From the NCBI GenBank assembly GCA_949775045.1, contig OX459097.1, positions 11,268,764-11,332,763 of the forward strand: a stretch of DNA of 64,000 nucleotides. Direction: 5' to 3'. Source of the DNA: Metridium senile (taxonomy: Eukaryota; Cnidaria; Anthozoa; Actiniaria; Metridiidae). Below the pieces are notes generated by a model. The model ran no database searches, was not told where the DNA came from, and was given only the letters and a program-made list of their open reading frames with translations. Positions 1-11,510 of the stretch are shown here, piece after piece (positions within the stretch are counted from its first letter, which is position 1; the number at the start of each line of letters is the position of its first letter). The position numbers and the translations under genes are program-made.

Positions 1-943
1 CCCCCGGGCGTATGAACACACTATACGTTTTACGTATAAATAGCTAGCTTGTGAAAAAATGTTTTGTTACGTAATTGGGCTCTTCTAATAATTGAAATAC
101 GTACATATCAGTGCATTTATAATTAACAGTGTCTTATAGTGCGTAAATATACAAAAATGACGAAATAAAATCAAAAAAACTACTAACTATTTATTCTCTA
201 TCACTCAACCAGAAAATATCAAATACAAAAAAACAACAACAACAAGACCATATGCTAAATACGTAGTAATTATATTTCATAGATATAGTGTTTTAGTTTT
301 CGAATGGCTTTTTATGCATATGGCTTCAGGACCTTCAGTATAAGTTATGCAATCAGTAAGAGAATGTTGTGCAAGGCTTATATAAACACGGCACTATACA
401 AGGAATTGAAATTACTGGTATTGAAGTTCTGTTTGCTATAGCAACGTTAAACTATTTCAAGTTTGACAAAAATCAAATTGAGATAATCTAATTAAGTAGA
501 TGTTATCGAAAATGAGAATGTCGTAAAGCGACTAATAGTTATAGAAACTTTATAAATATAATTATTGTACATATAGGGTCAACATGTGTCAAGATGGCGA
601 ATACTGATTCATAATATATTGAAGTTCAGAAGAATAACAGCTCAAAATTACCTAAAAAACTTAATTATAAGTATCTCCGAACAACAATAACAGAATTTAA
701 CACGCAAAGGTTTATATTAAGCCAGAAACTTCACGACAGGATTAAAACAATGCAATCGATGATTTCTAAGTGTCAAAATATATGCTAGCGATAACTCTTC
801 AATACGAATTAAAGGTTTATAGCATAGATTTAGTTATTCGCTAATATATTGAAGTATAAATTGCCGATACATATATAATGCGATTAGGAAGGAAGCAATG
901 ACCATAACAATTATCAGAATACATAAAATATAAGAGTACTTAC
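1..943. other. AT-rich non-coding sequence
   Basis: No exon, repeat array or recognisable element could be supported here. If the exon at 944-1054 is real, this stretch is its first intron. Confidence 0.4.
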
Positions 944-1054
944 TCGAAGAATTGATAAAATATGATGAAGCTTGTGTTTGTCTGATCCAGGAACTTGTGT
1001 TGTTGTATCTTGCTCTACCACTGGACTGATTGCCCTCTTTTTAGACCGAAACAT
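944..1054 (-). CDS. possible first coding exon of an unidentified gene leaving the window
   Basis: On the minus strand an ATG at 1054 opens exactly 37 codons, beginning MFRSKKRAISPVVEQD and ending HILSILR. They are followed at once by a strong splice donor, GTAAGT (943-938). The frame is open and the exon is phase 0. The product is basic at its N-terminus and I do not recognise the family. The rest of the gene would lie beyond the left edge, so only the open frame and the donor support it. It could be chance. Confidence 0.35.
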
Positions 1055-1923
1055 TGCACTAGTTGTGTCTAGAAATCACTTTGTTTACTAACCTTAGTCA
1101 ACTTGTACAGTCCACACATTATACAATAATTTTTACGTTTGTCTTTATTACGTTTAAGTATTCGAACTGGACTGAGTCTCGAATTTTTGAGAAAGTTTAG
1201 CGAACTTTTTCGAGAAGTATAGAGTACGATCTATCGACGTCTAGCGAGCTTTAAAGCTACGAGAAAGTATAGCTACATGTGACGGAGAGACAGCTAGTTC
1301 CAGTTGTGATTTCTTCGCAGTTGTGGCAGGTTTTTGATTGATTGATAATCAAAAACAACAAAAGAATGCCTTAATTATCATTGCGTTTGTTTAAGCTGTG
1401 ATGACGACAATGGTGTTTTTTGTTACGAACACTGACAGGGAGTGAGCAAGTCATTTATTACAAAGTTGGAAACCGTGACTTGCCATACTCCAAAATAGGG
1501 CATTGTTATCTAAAAAAATATATATATTAATTTTCATTATTAATTAGTTGTTAATAACAGTGCAACGACTTCAATATAAAGGCCACCAATGCAAAATTAT
1601 CCAACCACGATCGAGGAGTATGAACAATAGAATCTCTAATCTTGGTTTTTGTGATAAAAATGCTTTCAGGGGTTGAGGGTGAATAATGAATCACGGGTCC
1701 AAAATTGACTGGAATATAAATTATTGCATCAAATCCTTTAGGAATAATGAATAACAAAGAAATGATAAAAAAATAATGAATTAACCCCTAACATTTCGTG
1801 AAAAACAACTAATAATGAATTATGCGAAATTTTGAAATATGAATAATGAATTATGGAGAAAAAATGGGCAGGAATAATGCATTATTGACCACAAATAATT
1901 CACCTTCAACCCCAGAAAATTCT
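1055..1923. other. non-coding sequence
   Basis: AT-rich, with short imperfect palindromes around 1180-1280 (several 'cgag/ctcg' pairs). No coding region could be supported. Small open frames here are short, low complexity and unlike known proteins. Confidence 0.4.
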
Positions 1924-2226
1924 TATACACCTTTTTCAATAATCGTTGTCGTAAACAAAGCCACAGTTCACTCTGAAGCCTGCAAAGGATGTCGGTATTT
2001 CTTCTCCATTTTATCGATATATCCATAGCATATTTTGATTATACGTATTTGTGTTATTTGACCATAACAAGTTGTTGTTGTAGTAGATATAAATATAAAT
2101 ATTTCTTTAAAAAACGTGTAAGAAATCACAAATTATGTTCATATAACCGACATGTTTTGCAGGCTTTAGAGTGTGGACTGTAGCTTCGGCTGTGACAACG
2201 ATTTTTGCATGAAATAGGTGTATATA
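1924..2226. repeat. inverted-repeat element, 'TACACC-TTTCAA' family, copy 1
   Basis: The left end reads tacacctttttcaataatc and the right end gaaataggtgtatata, so the termini are inverted. The inner arms also pair ('acaaagcc..ttcactctgaagcctgc' against 'gcaggctttagagtgtgg'). The copy at 12823-13110 shares most of its length, including the 'ggatgtcggtatttcttc' segment. MITE-like, with no coding capacity. Confidence 0.6.
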
Positions 2227-2655
2227 GTTCTGTGTTTCACTTATACACCGAACGTATTTCAATTCATCATTGTTCAGTACTGTGAGCGAAATACATTAAG
2301 ATTAAATAAGAAACATCCTAGCCTGTTAGAACCTTCTACAGTATGTGTGTGCAATTCCGGACGGTTTTTAAATAAATTGCCATCGTTAAATGCATTGTTT
2401 AGGAAATATATTTTCCCTGGAGATGAGGTATACATCTGATAAAGATTTATATAAAGTATTGGTCAATTTTAGTGATTTTTAAAAATGTTATGGATATATT
2501 TGTAAAGTAGTTTGAGTGGTGCAATTCCGGACAGTTGTGTGCAAAGCCGGACACTATTAAAGTAGGTTCTGTTTAATCAATTCTTTGAAGTTATTTCCTA
2601 ATTTTCGAATGCTTACGATAGATTTCCCTTTCCACAGTCAAATTTGAGATTAAAG

Positions 2656-3043
2656 AGGGTCCTGAAGGGGTAAATTGGGAATTGGGATTTGCCTTTTTTC
2701 GAGGCTGGGAATTGGGATTTGCCCATTGGGATTGGGATTTGTCCATTGGGATTGGGATTTGTCCATAGGATTTGGCTATTTCTTGTCCATTCGTTTTCTC
2801 TTTAGATGCTAAAATAATGTTTTAAATTGAGTAATTTGCAACATTTTACGTCGTTTTAGTAGACTAGAAGAGAAAATCGAACTATCTTGGGCTTCCTGAG
2901 GTTAGAATTCAATTTGGGCTTCCTGTGGTTAATGTTTGGGCTTCCTGTGGTTAATGTTTGGGCTTCCTGTGGTAATTGGGATTTTGATAAAAATTTGATT
3001 GGGAATTGGGATTGGATACCCCCCTTCAGGACCCTCATTAAAG
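2656..3043. mobile_element. nested MITE with 'AGGGTCCTGAAGGGG' ends
   Basis: The left end is agggtcctgaaggggta and the right end cccccttcaggaccct, an inverted pair. The interior carries tandem 'gggattgggatttg' and 'gggcttcctgtggttaat' repeats. The open frame of 60 codons across it is repeat translation, not a gene. Confidence 0.6.
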
Positions 3044-3671
3044 CATAAATTTGTGTTAATTAAATCATGAATTACGTTGCTTGATTAATACGTTTGAGCA
3101 CTAAAGTATTTCACACATGAGTAATTGCTTTCGTGCGCTGGATTCTGCAAATGAATATAAATGTCCTATAAATGAATAGTGCATGGTGATTAAACTATCC
3201 AAAAGATAACTTTTGTTTGCAAAATCAACCTGCAGTTGAATTGTATATTTTTAAGCGACATTTTAACCTACAATTCAAAGTTACGAGTGATTGCTAATCT
3301 TGTATATTTTATCGTCCGGAATTGCACATACCTTAGTGGATTTTAGTAGTATTTCTAAAACCGTCTCCTACACTTATTTAAAACTATTAAAAGCTCTTCT
3401 TTTCACACAAGATAAAACATTGTTTGCAATTGAAAACATACTAATTTTTTTGGCGTTATCATTTGAATCTGCAGAAAAATCACCATTTTAAGGTTTAACA
3501 TGTAATTCGGAGCGCGTTAAAAACTGACTTATTGCGAATTTGCATATTCACATGCGATGACAAATTGCTCTTTTTCAACTCTAGCTGAAAATATGTCGAT
3601 TGTCACAAAAACTTCTTAAACAATAGAATACATACAAATGCTTAATTCTATAATGTTGTTTTCATTTTTAA

Positions 3672-5323
3672 GGTGGCCCAGGGGTATTTATTTACGTAAA
3701 AACAATTTTTTTGAACTTCAAATTTTGGCCCAAAAACTTCTTCGATTGCAGTAAAAATCGGGATTATAACTAATCATTGTCTCTAGTTTATATATATTTA
3801 CAAAACGTTATTTTAAAAATACTGATGTCGTAAGAGCAATGCGCTTGCAAACGCGAACTCGACTTTGAGATTTTATGGCTATTTCTAAAAATCTGAAAGA
3901 CGAAACCACTCGATTTTGCGTCTATGGACTCATGTACTTCAATACTTTTACGTGATAAATGGCCAAATTAATCGAGACCTTGCAAGCTTAGGAAATATGA
4001 GTATTCAAAATAGAACACGAAAATGTATAGCTAATAAAGAATCGAACAGAGACGCACAATAAAATCATTGCTTTCGAAATCGGTACTCACCACTATGTTG
4101 TACAATGCTTTCCCAGTCTGAAGGCCAAATTTTAGTGAATTTGACGTACTGTGTGCTTTCGAAATCGGTACTCACCACTATGTTGTACAATGCTTTCCCA
4201 GTCTGAAGGCCAAATTTTAGTGAATTTGACGTACTGTGTGCAGCACTATCACGACTGATAAAAAAGCAAATTTATCGATGCATTATTTAAAATAGCTAGA
4301 TAATCTAATTTTTGCTCAGTATTCACTTAAATGGCAATTCTAGCGATTCTCAAAAACACAAGATGTAAACAAATAATTGTAAAAGTACCTTACAAAGTTT
4401 GAGCGCGTTCCATTCATACGGTTTGGAGAAATGGAGAAGGAAAGTTGACCGTCTATAAATCTTGACGACACCGCCGAAGTGCAGTTGCAGTGAAAAGCCA
4501 GCAAGTACTTTTGTTGATGCATGTAAAATTTGCAATATTGTTTAAAGTCCCGCGATGGATATCCCTTTGGGACCAATCTCTGAACAAATATACGTTGAGA
4601 ATATAATATTACAAGAGCAAAAAATTAAGATATATAGTTTGTAAATATGCATATGAATTGTTTATGCTTGATTTTCGTGTATATTTGGATTTACAAACAC
4701 TCTTTCTGCTGAAAGAACTGATAAATAAAAATGACACATTATATAGTATAGCGAGTATTAGTTATTTGCTCTTGCAATATTATTTTCTCAACTTATATTA
4801 GTTCATCGATAAATGTGTTTTTTATCAGTCGTGATAGTGCTGCACACAGTACGTCAAATTCACTAAAATTTGGCCTTCAAACTGGGAAAGCATTGTACAA
4901 CATAGTGGTGAGTACCGATTTTGAAAGCAATGATTTTATTGTGCGTCTCTGTTCGATTCTTTATAAGCTATACATTTGTGTGTTCTATTTTGAGTATTCA
5001 TATTTCCTAAGCTTGCAAGGTTTCGATTAATTCGGCCATTTATCACGTAAAAGTATTGAAGTACATGAGTCCATAGACGCAAAATCGAGTGGTTTCGTCT
5101 ATCAGATTTTTAGAAATAGCCATAAAATCTCAAAGTCGAGTTCGCTTTTGCAAGCGCATTGCTCTTACGACATCAGTATTTTTAAAATAACGTTTAAATA
5201 TATATAAACTAGATACAATGATTAGTTATAATCCCGATTTTTACTGCAATCGAAAAAGTTTTTGCGCCAAAATTAGAAATTAAAAAAAATTGTTTTTACG
5301 TAAATAAATACCCCTGGGCCACC
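3672..5323. mobile_element. 1.65 kb element with very long inverted repeats, bounded by TTAA
   Basis: Roughly 550-600 bp at each end are inverted copies of each other: 'GGTGGCCCAGGGGTATTTAT' at the left, its complement at the right, followed inward by matching sequence to about 4260 and 4805. TTAA flanks both ends (3668-3671, 5324-5327), as expected for piggyBac- or Kolobok-type target duplication, though the tips do not look like classical piggyBac. No transposase is visible. An 83-85 bp segment is tandemly duplicated at about 4073-4240, in the left arm only. Confidence 0.6.
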
Positions 5324-5424
5324 TTAAACAAATTCGATCTCTTTTTTAACGCTTAAATGCCAAAGTGTCCGGATTTGCACACTGTCCGGATTTGTACACA
5401 CATACTGTACAACGTTTTTAGTTT

Positions 5425-5662
5425 GATCTCAAAAATATTCATTTTGAAATTTGTTGGGGTGGCCCTGGTTGAACTTTTCTCCCCCGCAGTCGTTTTTAGC
5501 ACTAAAGACCACTAAAGATCTGCTTGGGGGAGTAGAGGTGAAGTAATCGCACTTAAGTTCAGTGTCATTTTTTGAAAAATTGGCAACTTTATAGTGCGAC
5601 TGTACTAGACTCAGGGCCACCCAAGCAAATTTCAAAATATATATTGATTGAGATCAAACAAA
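5425..5662. mobile_element. short inverted-repeat element
   Basis: The left arm (gatctcaaaaatattcattttg... ggtggccctgg) pairs with the right arm (cagggccaccc... caaaatatatattgattgagatc). The centre carries 'cccccgcagtcg' and 'ctgcttggggg'. MITE-like, non-coding. Confidence 0.55.
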
Positions 5663-5775
5663 AACCTCGTACAGGGTTCTCACATGCTAAGATGTTTCTT
5701 ATTCAATCTTTATCTATTCCGTTCACATCTAATGAAAATATACCATGCATTTTAAGCAAAAAAGTCAAACATTTG

Positions 5776-5996
5776 ATGAAATTTGTAACACCGTAAAAAA
5801 TGTTGACTAAACTTTATTGACGTTTCGAGCATTAGCCCTTCGTCGGACGACGAAGACTCCGACGAAGGGCTAAAGCTCGAAACATCAGTAAACTTTAGTC
5901 AACATTTTTTACGGTGTTACAAATTTCATTATATTACCTATCATTTATATCAAACACCGACGCAGCCTATACTAGTTTACTCGCTAGTTTCCATTT
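5776..5996. repeat. hairpin element, 'TTTGTAACACCGTAAAA' family, copy 1
   Basis: Nearly perfect palindrome: 'gtaacaccgtaaaaaatgtt' at the left and its complement at 5908-5925, with inner arms 'agcccttcgtcgg' and 'ccgacgaagggct'. It is followed by the family tail 'gacgcagcctatactag' and 'actcgctagtttcc'. Related copies lie at 6315-6690, 22157-22331, 55955-56140 and 56483-56690, two of them inside genes. Confidence 0.65.
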
Positions 5997-6165
5997 ATTA
6001 TTTTAAATCAAATGCACTAAAAATAAAGTAACTAATTATTAATTATTTTACTTGAATCAATATTACATGAACCAAAATGCATTTCAGTCTTGCAATTCAA
6101 TGCACTATTTAGTATTCAGTATTCAACGTTTTTATGAAAGCAGCTGTATACATGCACCGGCTAAT

Positions 6166-6240
6166 TGCAAAAGAAGATCACTCAAGCTGAACCTTTTCTT
6201 GAAGAAAGGGTTCAGCTTGAGTGATCTTCTTTTGTCTTTT
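6166..6240. repeat. palindrome
   Basis: 'aaaagaagatcactcaagct' is followed, after a short spacer, by its complement 'gcttgagtgatcttctttt'. One arm recurs at 6941-6965. Probably another element end. Confidence 0.5.
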
Positions 6241-6314
6241 AATTAATTCCTTTCCCACTAAATTACAAAAGCCAGGACAACGTTCTTGCAATTAGGTGTG
6301 CACCTATTTGCAAA

Positions 6315-6690
6315 AATGATAGGTAATATAATGAAATTTGTAACACCGTAAAATATGTTGACTTAACTTTACTGACGTTTCGAGCTTTAGCCCTTTTCGA
6401 AACGTCAGTAAAGTTAAGTCAACATTTTTTACGGTGATGAGAAAAGTTTGAACTCAGGATTACACATTGTGGTTAAGTGGAGATCATCTGAGATAACAAA
6501 ATTTTATTACTTGGAAACGAAACGTGGAAACGTCACTACTTTTTCCAAGTACTAAAATTTTGTTATCTCAGATGATCTCCATTCAACCACAATTTTTTAC
6601 TGTGTTACAAATTTCATTATGTTACCTATCGTTTATATCAAACACAGACGCAGCCTATATTAGTTTACTCGCTAGTTTCCATTTATATTT
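6315..6690. repeat. hairpin element, 'TTTGTAACACCGTAAAA' family, copy 2, with insertion
   Basis: Same termini and tail as 5776-5996. A further palindrome is inserted at about 6470-6590, with arms 'gtggagatcatctgagataa' and 'atctcagatgatctcc' around a Tn-like hairpin. The second half then resumes with 'tgttacaaatttcattatgt'. Confidence 0.55.
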
Positions 6691-6710
6691 GCAAGAATGT
6701 TGTCATATGA

Positions 6711-6881
6711 GGCCTCGTCTACACGAATCCGATCCGGCTGAAACCGCATAGAAATATTTGCGTCCACACGAATTATGCTTTTTCGGTGACCGGATTCAAT
6801 GGATTCGTGTGGACGATGGGCCGATTCGCATCAAAAAGTATGCGGTTTCAAAAGTATCCGGATCCGTGTAGACGGGGTATG
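6711..6881. repeat. MITE, 'GCCTCGTCTACACGAATCCG' family, copy 1
   Basis: The left end is ggcctcgtctacacgaatcc and the right end 'ggatccgtgtagacgggg', inverted. The internal halves also pair ('gaaaccgcatag'/'tatgcggtttc'). A truncated copy lies at 11980-12083. Confidence 0.6.
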
Positions 6882-7044
6882 AAAAAAGAACATTAGTAAT
6901 TTAGTAACAAAGGAATATCAGGAATGACAAAAGAAAGAGTTCAGCTTGAGTGATCTTCTTTTGTCTTTTAATCAATTCCTATCGTACTAAATCACAAATG
7001 TTCTATTTTCTTTATAACAAATGTATATTTTTGTATGACAACCT

Positions 7045-7592
7045 TACTGCAAGTAGGTGTATACACTTATTTCAAAAACGTTGGTGCAGCTTTAAGCAAC
7101 AAGCATCAAGCTAAGACCGAAATGAATGCTGGTTTTATATTGATAATGTATATTATAGAAATTGGATTTGTTTTCAGTAAAGATGTAATAACAGGTATTT
7201 CAACGTGTTTTGTTATTGTATTAAAATCAATTCTGTTGAAATCAAGCTTCAATACATTTTTAGCAAAACTAGCTCCAGCGCATTAATTTCGGTCTTGGTT
7301 TGATGCTTGTTGCTGTATATATATATACACCTATTTCAATTAACGTTGTCTATCTGGAATGGTTGATCTGAGACCGATAGGAATTGTGGGAGCTCGTTAA
7401 ACTGCAAATACACTATTATAATCACACATGAATATTAATGTTTCCTTCTGAAATACTGTTATCTGTAATTCAGCACCATTCAAGTGTGATTAAAACAATG
7501 TATTTGAAATTTAATGAACTCCCACAATTCCTATCGGTCACAGATCAACCATTCCAGATGGACAACGTTAATTGAAATAGGTGTATATATAT
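7045..7592. repeat. two adjoining inverted-repeat elements, 'GGTGTATA' ends
   Basis: The first (about 7052-7316) pairs 'gcaacaagcatcaagctaag' with 'cttggtttgatgcttgttgc'. The second (7319-7592) pairs 'tacacctatttcaattaacg' with its complement, and 'atgaactcccacaattcc' with 'ggaattgtgggagctcg'. Same family tips as 1924-2226. Non-coding. Confidence 0.55.
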
Positions 7593-8000
7593 ATAAGTGT
7601 GTATAGCTGTTTCAACCAGTGCAACTCAGGGTCTTGACGAGAGATGTGGGACCAGGAATCACATGCCTGGGATCGGGGATCACATAGTCCGAACATGAGA
7701 GTTAATATTAACAATAGTCCGAATCAGCTGAATCAGGAATCACAGATGAGGGATCGGAAAAGTATGAATATTAAAATTCAGGGATCAAAATACGCTAGCT
7801 TTTTGGGGTTAGGGATCAAACGTTTGTGCAATAAATCTGATAAATCGGGATCAATCACGAGTAAATATCACTTGTCACGACCCTGGCGACTGTATCGCCC
7901 GGGGAGGGGAACCCAGGGGTAAAGCATCGTGTATGCTCGTACGAAAATCGTTGGGCTCTTCCTTCTTCGATAACAAGAAATGTGGAACTTTCAATTTTAA
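7593..8000. other. non-coding, with degenerate 'gggatca' repeats
   Basis: Loose repeats of 'gggatcaca/gggaatcaca' spaced irregularly (7645-7860). They give an open frame of 92 codons that is repeat translation. No gene is supported. Confidence 0.4.
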
Positions 8001-8592
8001 TACCCTAAAACCGATTTACTACAACGCTACACACCACCAAGACAACTAAGATCGTCATCAAAAAATCTACTCAAAGTACCAAATAGCAACCTGAAGTCCT
8101 ATGGCGAAAGAACCTTCCAAGTAGCTGCCCCTAAACTTTGGAATGAACTTCCCGAAAACGTTAAGATCAGCAATTCAATAAACGAATTTAAAACCAGCAT
8201 AAAGACATTACTATTTAGAGACGCTTTTCAGTGAGATATATTAAGATAAATTAGTTGAAACTTAATCCTTAATGTAAATAGAACAATAACGTATATAGAA
8301 CAATAGGTAACTCTTAAAATCAATTTTAATATACATATAAAAAGTAATTTTAATATCAATTTTTATATACATAGAACAATAGATAACTTAAATTTCAATT
8401 TATATACATAGAACAATAGATAACTTTTAATTTCAATTTACATACATCGAACATATATAACTTTTAATATAAATTCATATACGTAACATAAAACAATAGA
8501 TTACTTTAAATATCATTATTTCAATTAATTATTGTAAAGCGCCATTGAGCTTCCGGAAATGGCGCTATAAAAATGTTTATTTATTATTATTA
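8001..8592 (+). mobile_element. LINE 3' end (CR1/L2-like), fragment
   Basis: Frame 8022-8234 encodes a stretch ending YGERTFQVAAPKLWNELP ... LLFRDAFQ and a stop. This is the C-terminal signature seen after the reverse transcriptase in many invertebrate CR1-type LINEs (recalled, not searched). The 3' untranslated part (8235-8592) holds about five loose 50-60 bp repeats of 'atagaacaatagataactt' and ends in a (TTATTA)n tail. Endonuclease and reverse transcriptase domains are missing, so this is a 5'-truncated dead copy. Confidence 0.65.
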
Positions 8593-8948
8593 TTTATTAT
8601 TAAAAGATACAAAAACTTTTTTTACCCCTACGAGATACGACAAGCATATACCCGATACCGGCTTTTTACCCTGAGTACCACCACTCCCCCCGGAAGTGCA
8701 TTAATGTTGCAATATCTCAAGGGCGGACTAGGGGGTGTCCATAGTGGCACCGGACACAACCGTAACGCCGCAATCACGTACCCCTATTTTATTATAGACA
8801 TTTAGGAACCGGACACCCCATACACCACCACAAAAGTTAGGGACGGACCATTTGATATTTGATGGGGAGGGGGGCTGAATTCAAAAAAACAATTTAAGCC
8901 CTTCATATGCAATCGGGACAACCCCCTGGATCCACCCCTTTATCTTAC
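8593..8948. other. non-coding, somewhat GC-richer
   Basis: Contains 'ccactccccccggaag', 'gggcggactagggggtgtcc' and similar runs. No exon or element could be supported. It lies just downstream of the receptor gene, so part may be its 3' untranslated region. Confidence 0.35.
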
Positions 8949-9840
8949 TTAAGAGGTAGTAAACAGCTTCAAAATACATCGACGTATCTCATCTATTCTT
9001 ATACAGTAAATCACTGGGTTAACTAAACTATTGGCCATCAAGATGGTCTGCGTGGTTATCTTTAGCGCAACACAATTGGCTAGTAAGCTCTCATTCCACG
9101 CATCTAACGCTGTTGTGACTGAATACGGTGAATAACAGAGCACAAACGCCGCTATTATATAGTACAATGTATTCACAGATTTCTTGAATCGTGGTATATT
9201 TATGTTTGACTGAGTCGAATGCTGCTGCGATTGTATTTGCCTCGAATGACGACGAACTGTTCGTGAAATCTTGATAAGAAACATGATGTTTATTCCCATG
9301 GAAATGAAGAAAACAACGAAAAATACCATTTTCATTTCCTTTCGTGTTTGATAGTAAATCCTACAGATACCAAATATCAAGCTGATTATCCAAATACCGC
9401 CGAGTACGAAGCTGTACCTCTTACAAGTCACAAAGTAGTTGTATCTCAGATGGAGAACGATGGCCAAAAGGCGATCAAGAGTAATGGCAACAACGTTATA
9501 AAAAGAAGCCACTAATACAATAGAAGCAAGACTAAAACTGATCTGCTTCGTTAAAAAGTACATTGATCCATTTGGCGTCCAAGTTGCATACAGGTAAATA
9601 CAATAACAAGGAATTACAACAATCCCAGTCATAAAATCAGTAATTGCAAGGCCAAGAACCAACACATTGGATGGTGTTCGCAGAGAAACTGTTTTCAAAA
9701 ACGTTAGCTAGGATAATTAAAAAGTTTAAAAAGACAGTCAGAACGGCAATAAGAGTGTTGACGGCGACCATGGAAATTAGAAATCTGTAAAAACGTGTGG
9801 AGATTTCCCCTTGGACTTGCTGTGACTCGGTATTATTCAT
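8949..9840 (-). pseudogene. class A (rhodopsin-like) GPCR, one frameshift
   Basis: Single-exon seven-transmembrane receptor of about 296 codons; start ATG at 9840, stop at 8951-8949. TM1 includes LNFLIILANV, TM2 LVLGLAITDF (LAxxD), TM3 ends DRLLAI (variant of DRY), TM6 FVLCYSPYS (variant of CWxP), TM7 NSLVNPVIYC (NPxxY). The N-terminus is short and carries one NxT site (Asn-2 or Asn-3). Between TM1 and TM2, near 9692, the frame shifts by one base in a T run: the upstream frame ends ANVF, the downstream frame resumes KTVSLRTPSN. This is either a recent pseudogene or a homopolymer error; everything else looks intact. The ligand cannot be predicted. It belongs to the large orphan amine/adenosine-like receptor sets of cnidarians (inference). 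Confidence 0.8.
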
Positions 9841-10276
9841 GATAGTCGGATTGACGCAAATCTTCCTTTTCGCGACGCAAAGAGAGGCAACAGCTTAAAC
9901 ACCCCTAAACGCGAAGAATTTTCGAATTTAGAGAAATGGCTGTACAAATATTAAAGTTTTCGTCAATGGATTTATCGCTGGGATGATTTTTATCGATGTT
10001 TTTGTTGAAGCTCGATGCAAATTCTGTATTCTTCAGTCTATATCAGTTCATATATACGGTTCGTCTTCACAACCGTCAGAACCGTGCATGGCCTTTTGGA
10101 AACAACATCTCAGTGAAACTTTGGGATTTGAGTTCAATTTCCGTATAGTGTTTTAGTTGATGATTGATGCCTATACCTTTTACCTTGTTTTCTTCTGCGA
10201 TAAAGCAAGATTCAGTGACATTTATTCTATTCCAATGTTCATGGAACTGGAAAAAATTCGAAGAATCTTTTAGAAT
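9841..10276. other. 5' flank of the receptor gene
   Basis: No other gene is visible. It presumably contains the receptor promoter on the minus strand. No clear core element could be assigned. Confidence 0.35.
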
Positions 10277-10494
10277 AAGGCCCCGGGCAAACGGCTTCAA
10301 CATTTGCTTCAACATCCGTTCGATTTTGTTGAATGTCAATGTTTAAACGCTTTTAAACTCTTTCAACATCAAATTCAACACCGATACAACACGTTTCAAC
10401 AATGTTGAAAGAGTTTAAAAGCGTTTAAACATTGCCATTTAACAAAATCGAACGGTGTTGAAGCAAATGTTGAAACCGTTTGCCCGGGCCTTAA
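10277..10494. repeat. MITE, 'CAAACGGTTTCAACATTTGC' family, copy 1
   Basis: The left end is ggccccgggcaaacggcttc and the right end gaaaccgtttgcccgggcc. Inner arms 'acgcttttaaactctttcaa' pair with 'ttgaaagagtttaaaagcgt'. A second, shorter copy is at 40575-40727. Confidence 0.65.
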
Positions 10495-11164
10495 GACTTA
10501 CCGTTATCTTGTATCGATGGGATTATTGTTCATAAGTTGATCTTTGAAGCAAAGGCTCTTTCAAAAAATAATTTTACCAAACAATTAAGCGTCTCGGTTT
10601 ATACTTGAGAAATTGAGATCACTATTGTATATGACTGAGCGCTAAAATTCTTGGTATTGTTAAAATTTTCTTAATCTATATGTATTATATTGATTTATAT
10701 GTATATTGACCGTTCGTATTCTTGTGTTCCCGATGGGAAAACTACAGGCTGTCAACTAATTCATAATGGGATTTTTCCACAAATATTTTTTTGTGCTATA
10801 TTAATTGGAAACAGCCAGAGCTTGTAATACCATGTATTGTCCTACCCGCACAAAGAACCGAGTGTATTTTCGCAGCTGTATGTTTTTAGACACAAGTTCT
10901 TAAGTTGACAGTTTTATTTGACGTCCGACTGTTCTTGCACTGATCGATGTAAGTTTGCAGCAGGATCCGGCTTTGTAAAAGATAAAAATTAATATTGTAG
11001 TCGGCATATATGACTTATGTCAGTTCTGAACTTCTGCTTATATAAGTTTATATTAAAACTCATGTTGTTATTGAATAAATGAGTGATCATGAGTTGAGTT
11101 AGTGCCGGTTAGTGAGTAAGAATAAAGTACGTTATGTCTGTAAGTAAATAAGAAAGCAATGATT
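10495..11164. other. non-coding intergenic sequence
   Basis: AT-rich, no supported exon, RNA or repeat array. Confidence 0.35.
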
Positions 11165-11510
11165 ACAGTAACTAGGTAAATGAGCGAGGAGGGAAGGAGG
11201 GGTACATGAAAGGAAGGATTGGATAATGGATAGTAAGAAGGATGGAAGGGAGGAAGAAATTAAAGGAGGGAGGGTATAAAAGGGAGGGAAGATGGATGGA
11301 AGGGAGGAAGAAATTAAAAGGAAGGGAGGGAGGGTAGAAGGAGGGAGGGCAGAGGGTTGGAAAGGAGGAAGAAATTAAAGGAAGGATGGTAGGGAAAGAT
11401 CGAGGATGGATGGATGGAAGACAGTTATAATTGAAGTAAGTAAGGAAGTATGGAAGGAATGTGGGAGGGAGGGAGGGAGGACCGATAAAAGGAAAGTAAG
11501 AAATGGGGAT
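11165..11510 (+). repeat. purine-rich minisatellite
   Basis: Almost pure A/G on the plus strand for about 340 bp, built from variants of 'ggaagggagg' and 'gaagaaattaaagga'. Such tracts can form triplex (H-DNA) structures. Not coding. Confidence 0.75.

Larger units (their letters stand above)
2339..5407. mobile_element. composite element with pogo/Tc1-like ends
   Basis: The ends match as inverted repeats: CAGTATGTGTGTGCAATTCC at 2339 and its complement, with minor differences, ending at 5407. Each is flanked by TA (2337-2338 and 5408-5409). Ends starting CAG with TA target sites are typical of pogo/Tc1-mariner elements. The 'tccggac' motif recurs internally (2356, 2530, 2549, about 3314, 5368, 5384). 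No transposase frame remains. The interior was invaded by the elements at 2656-3043 and 3672-5323. Confidence 0.55.
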
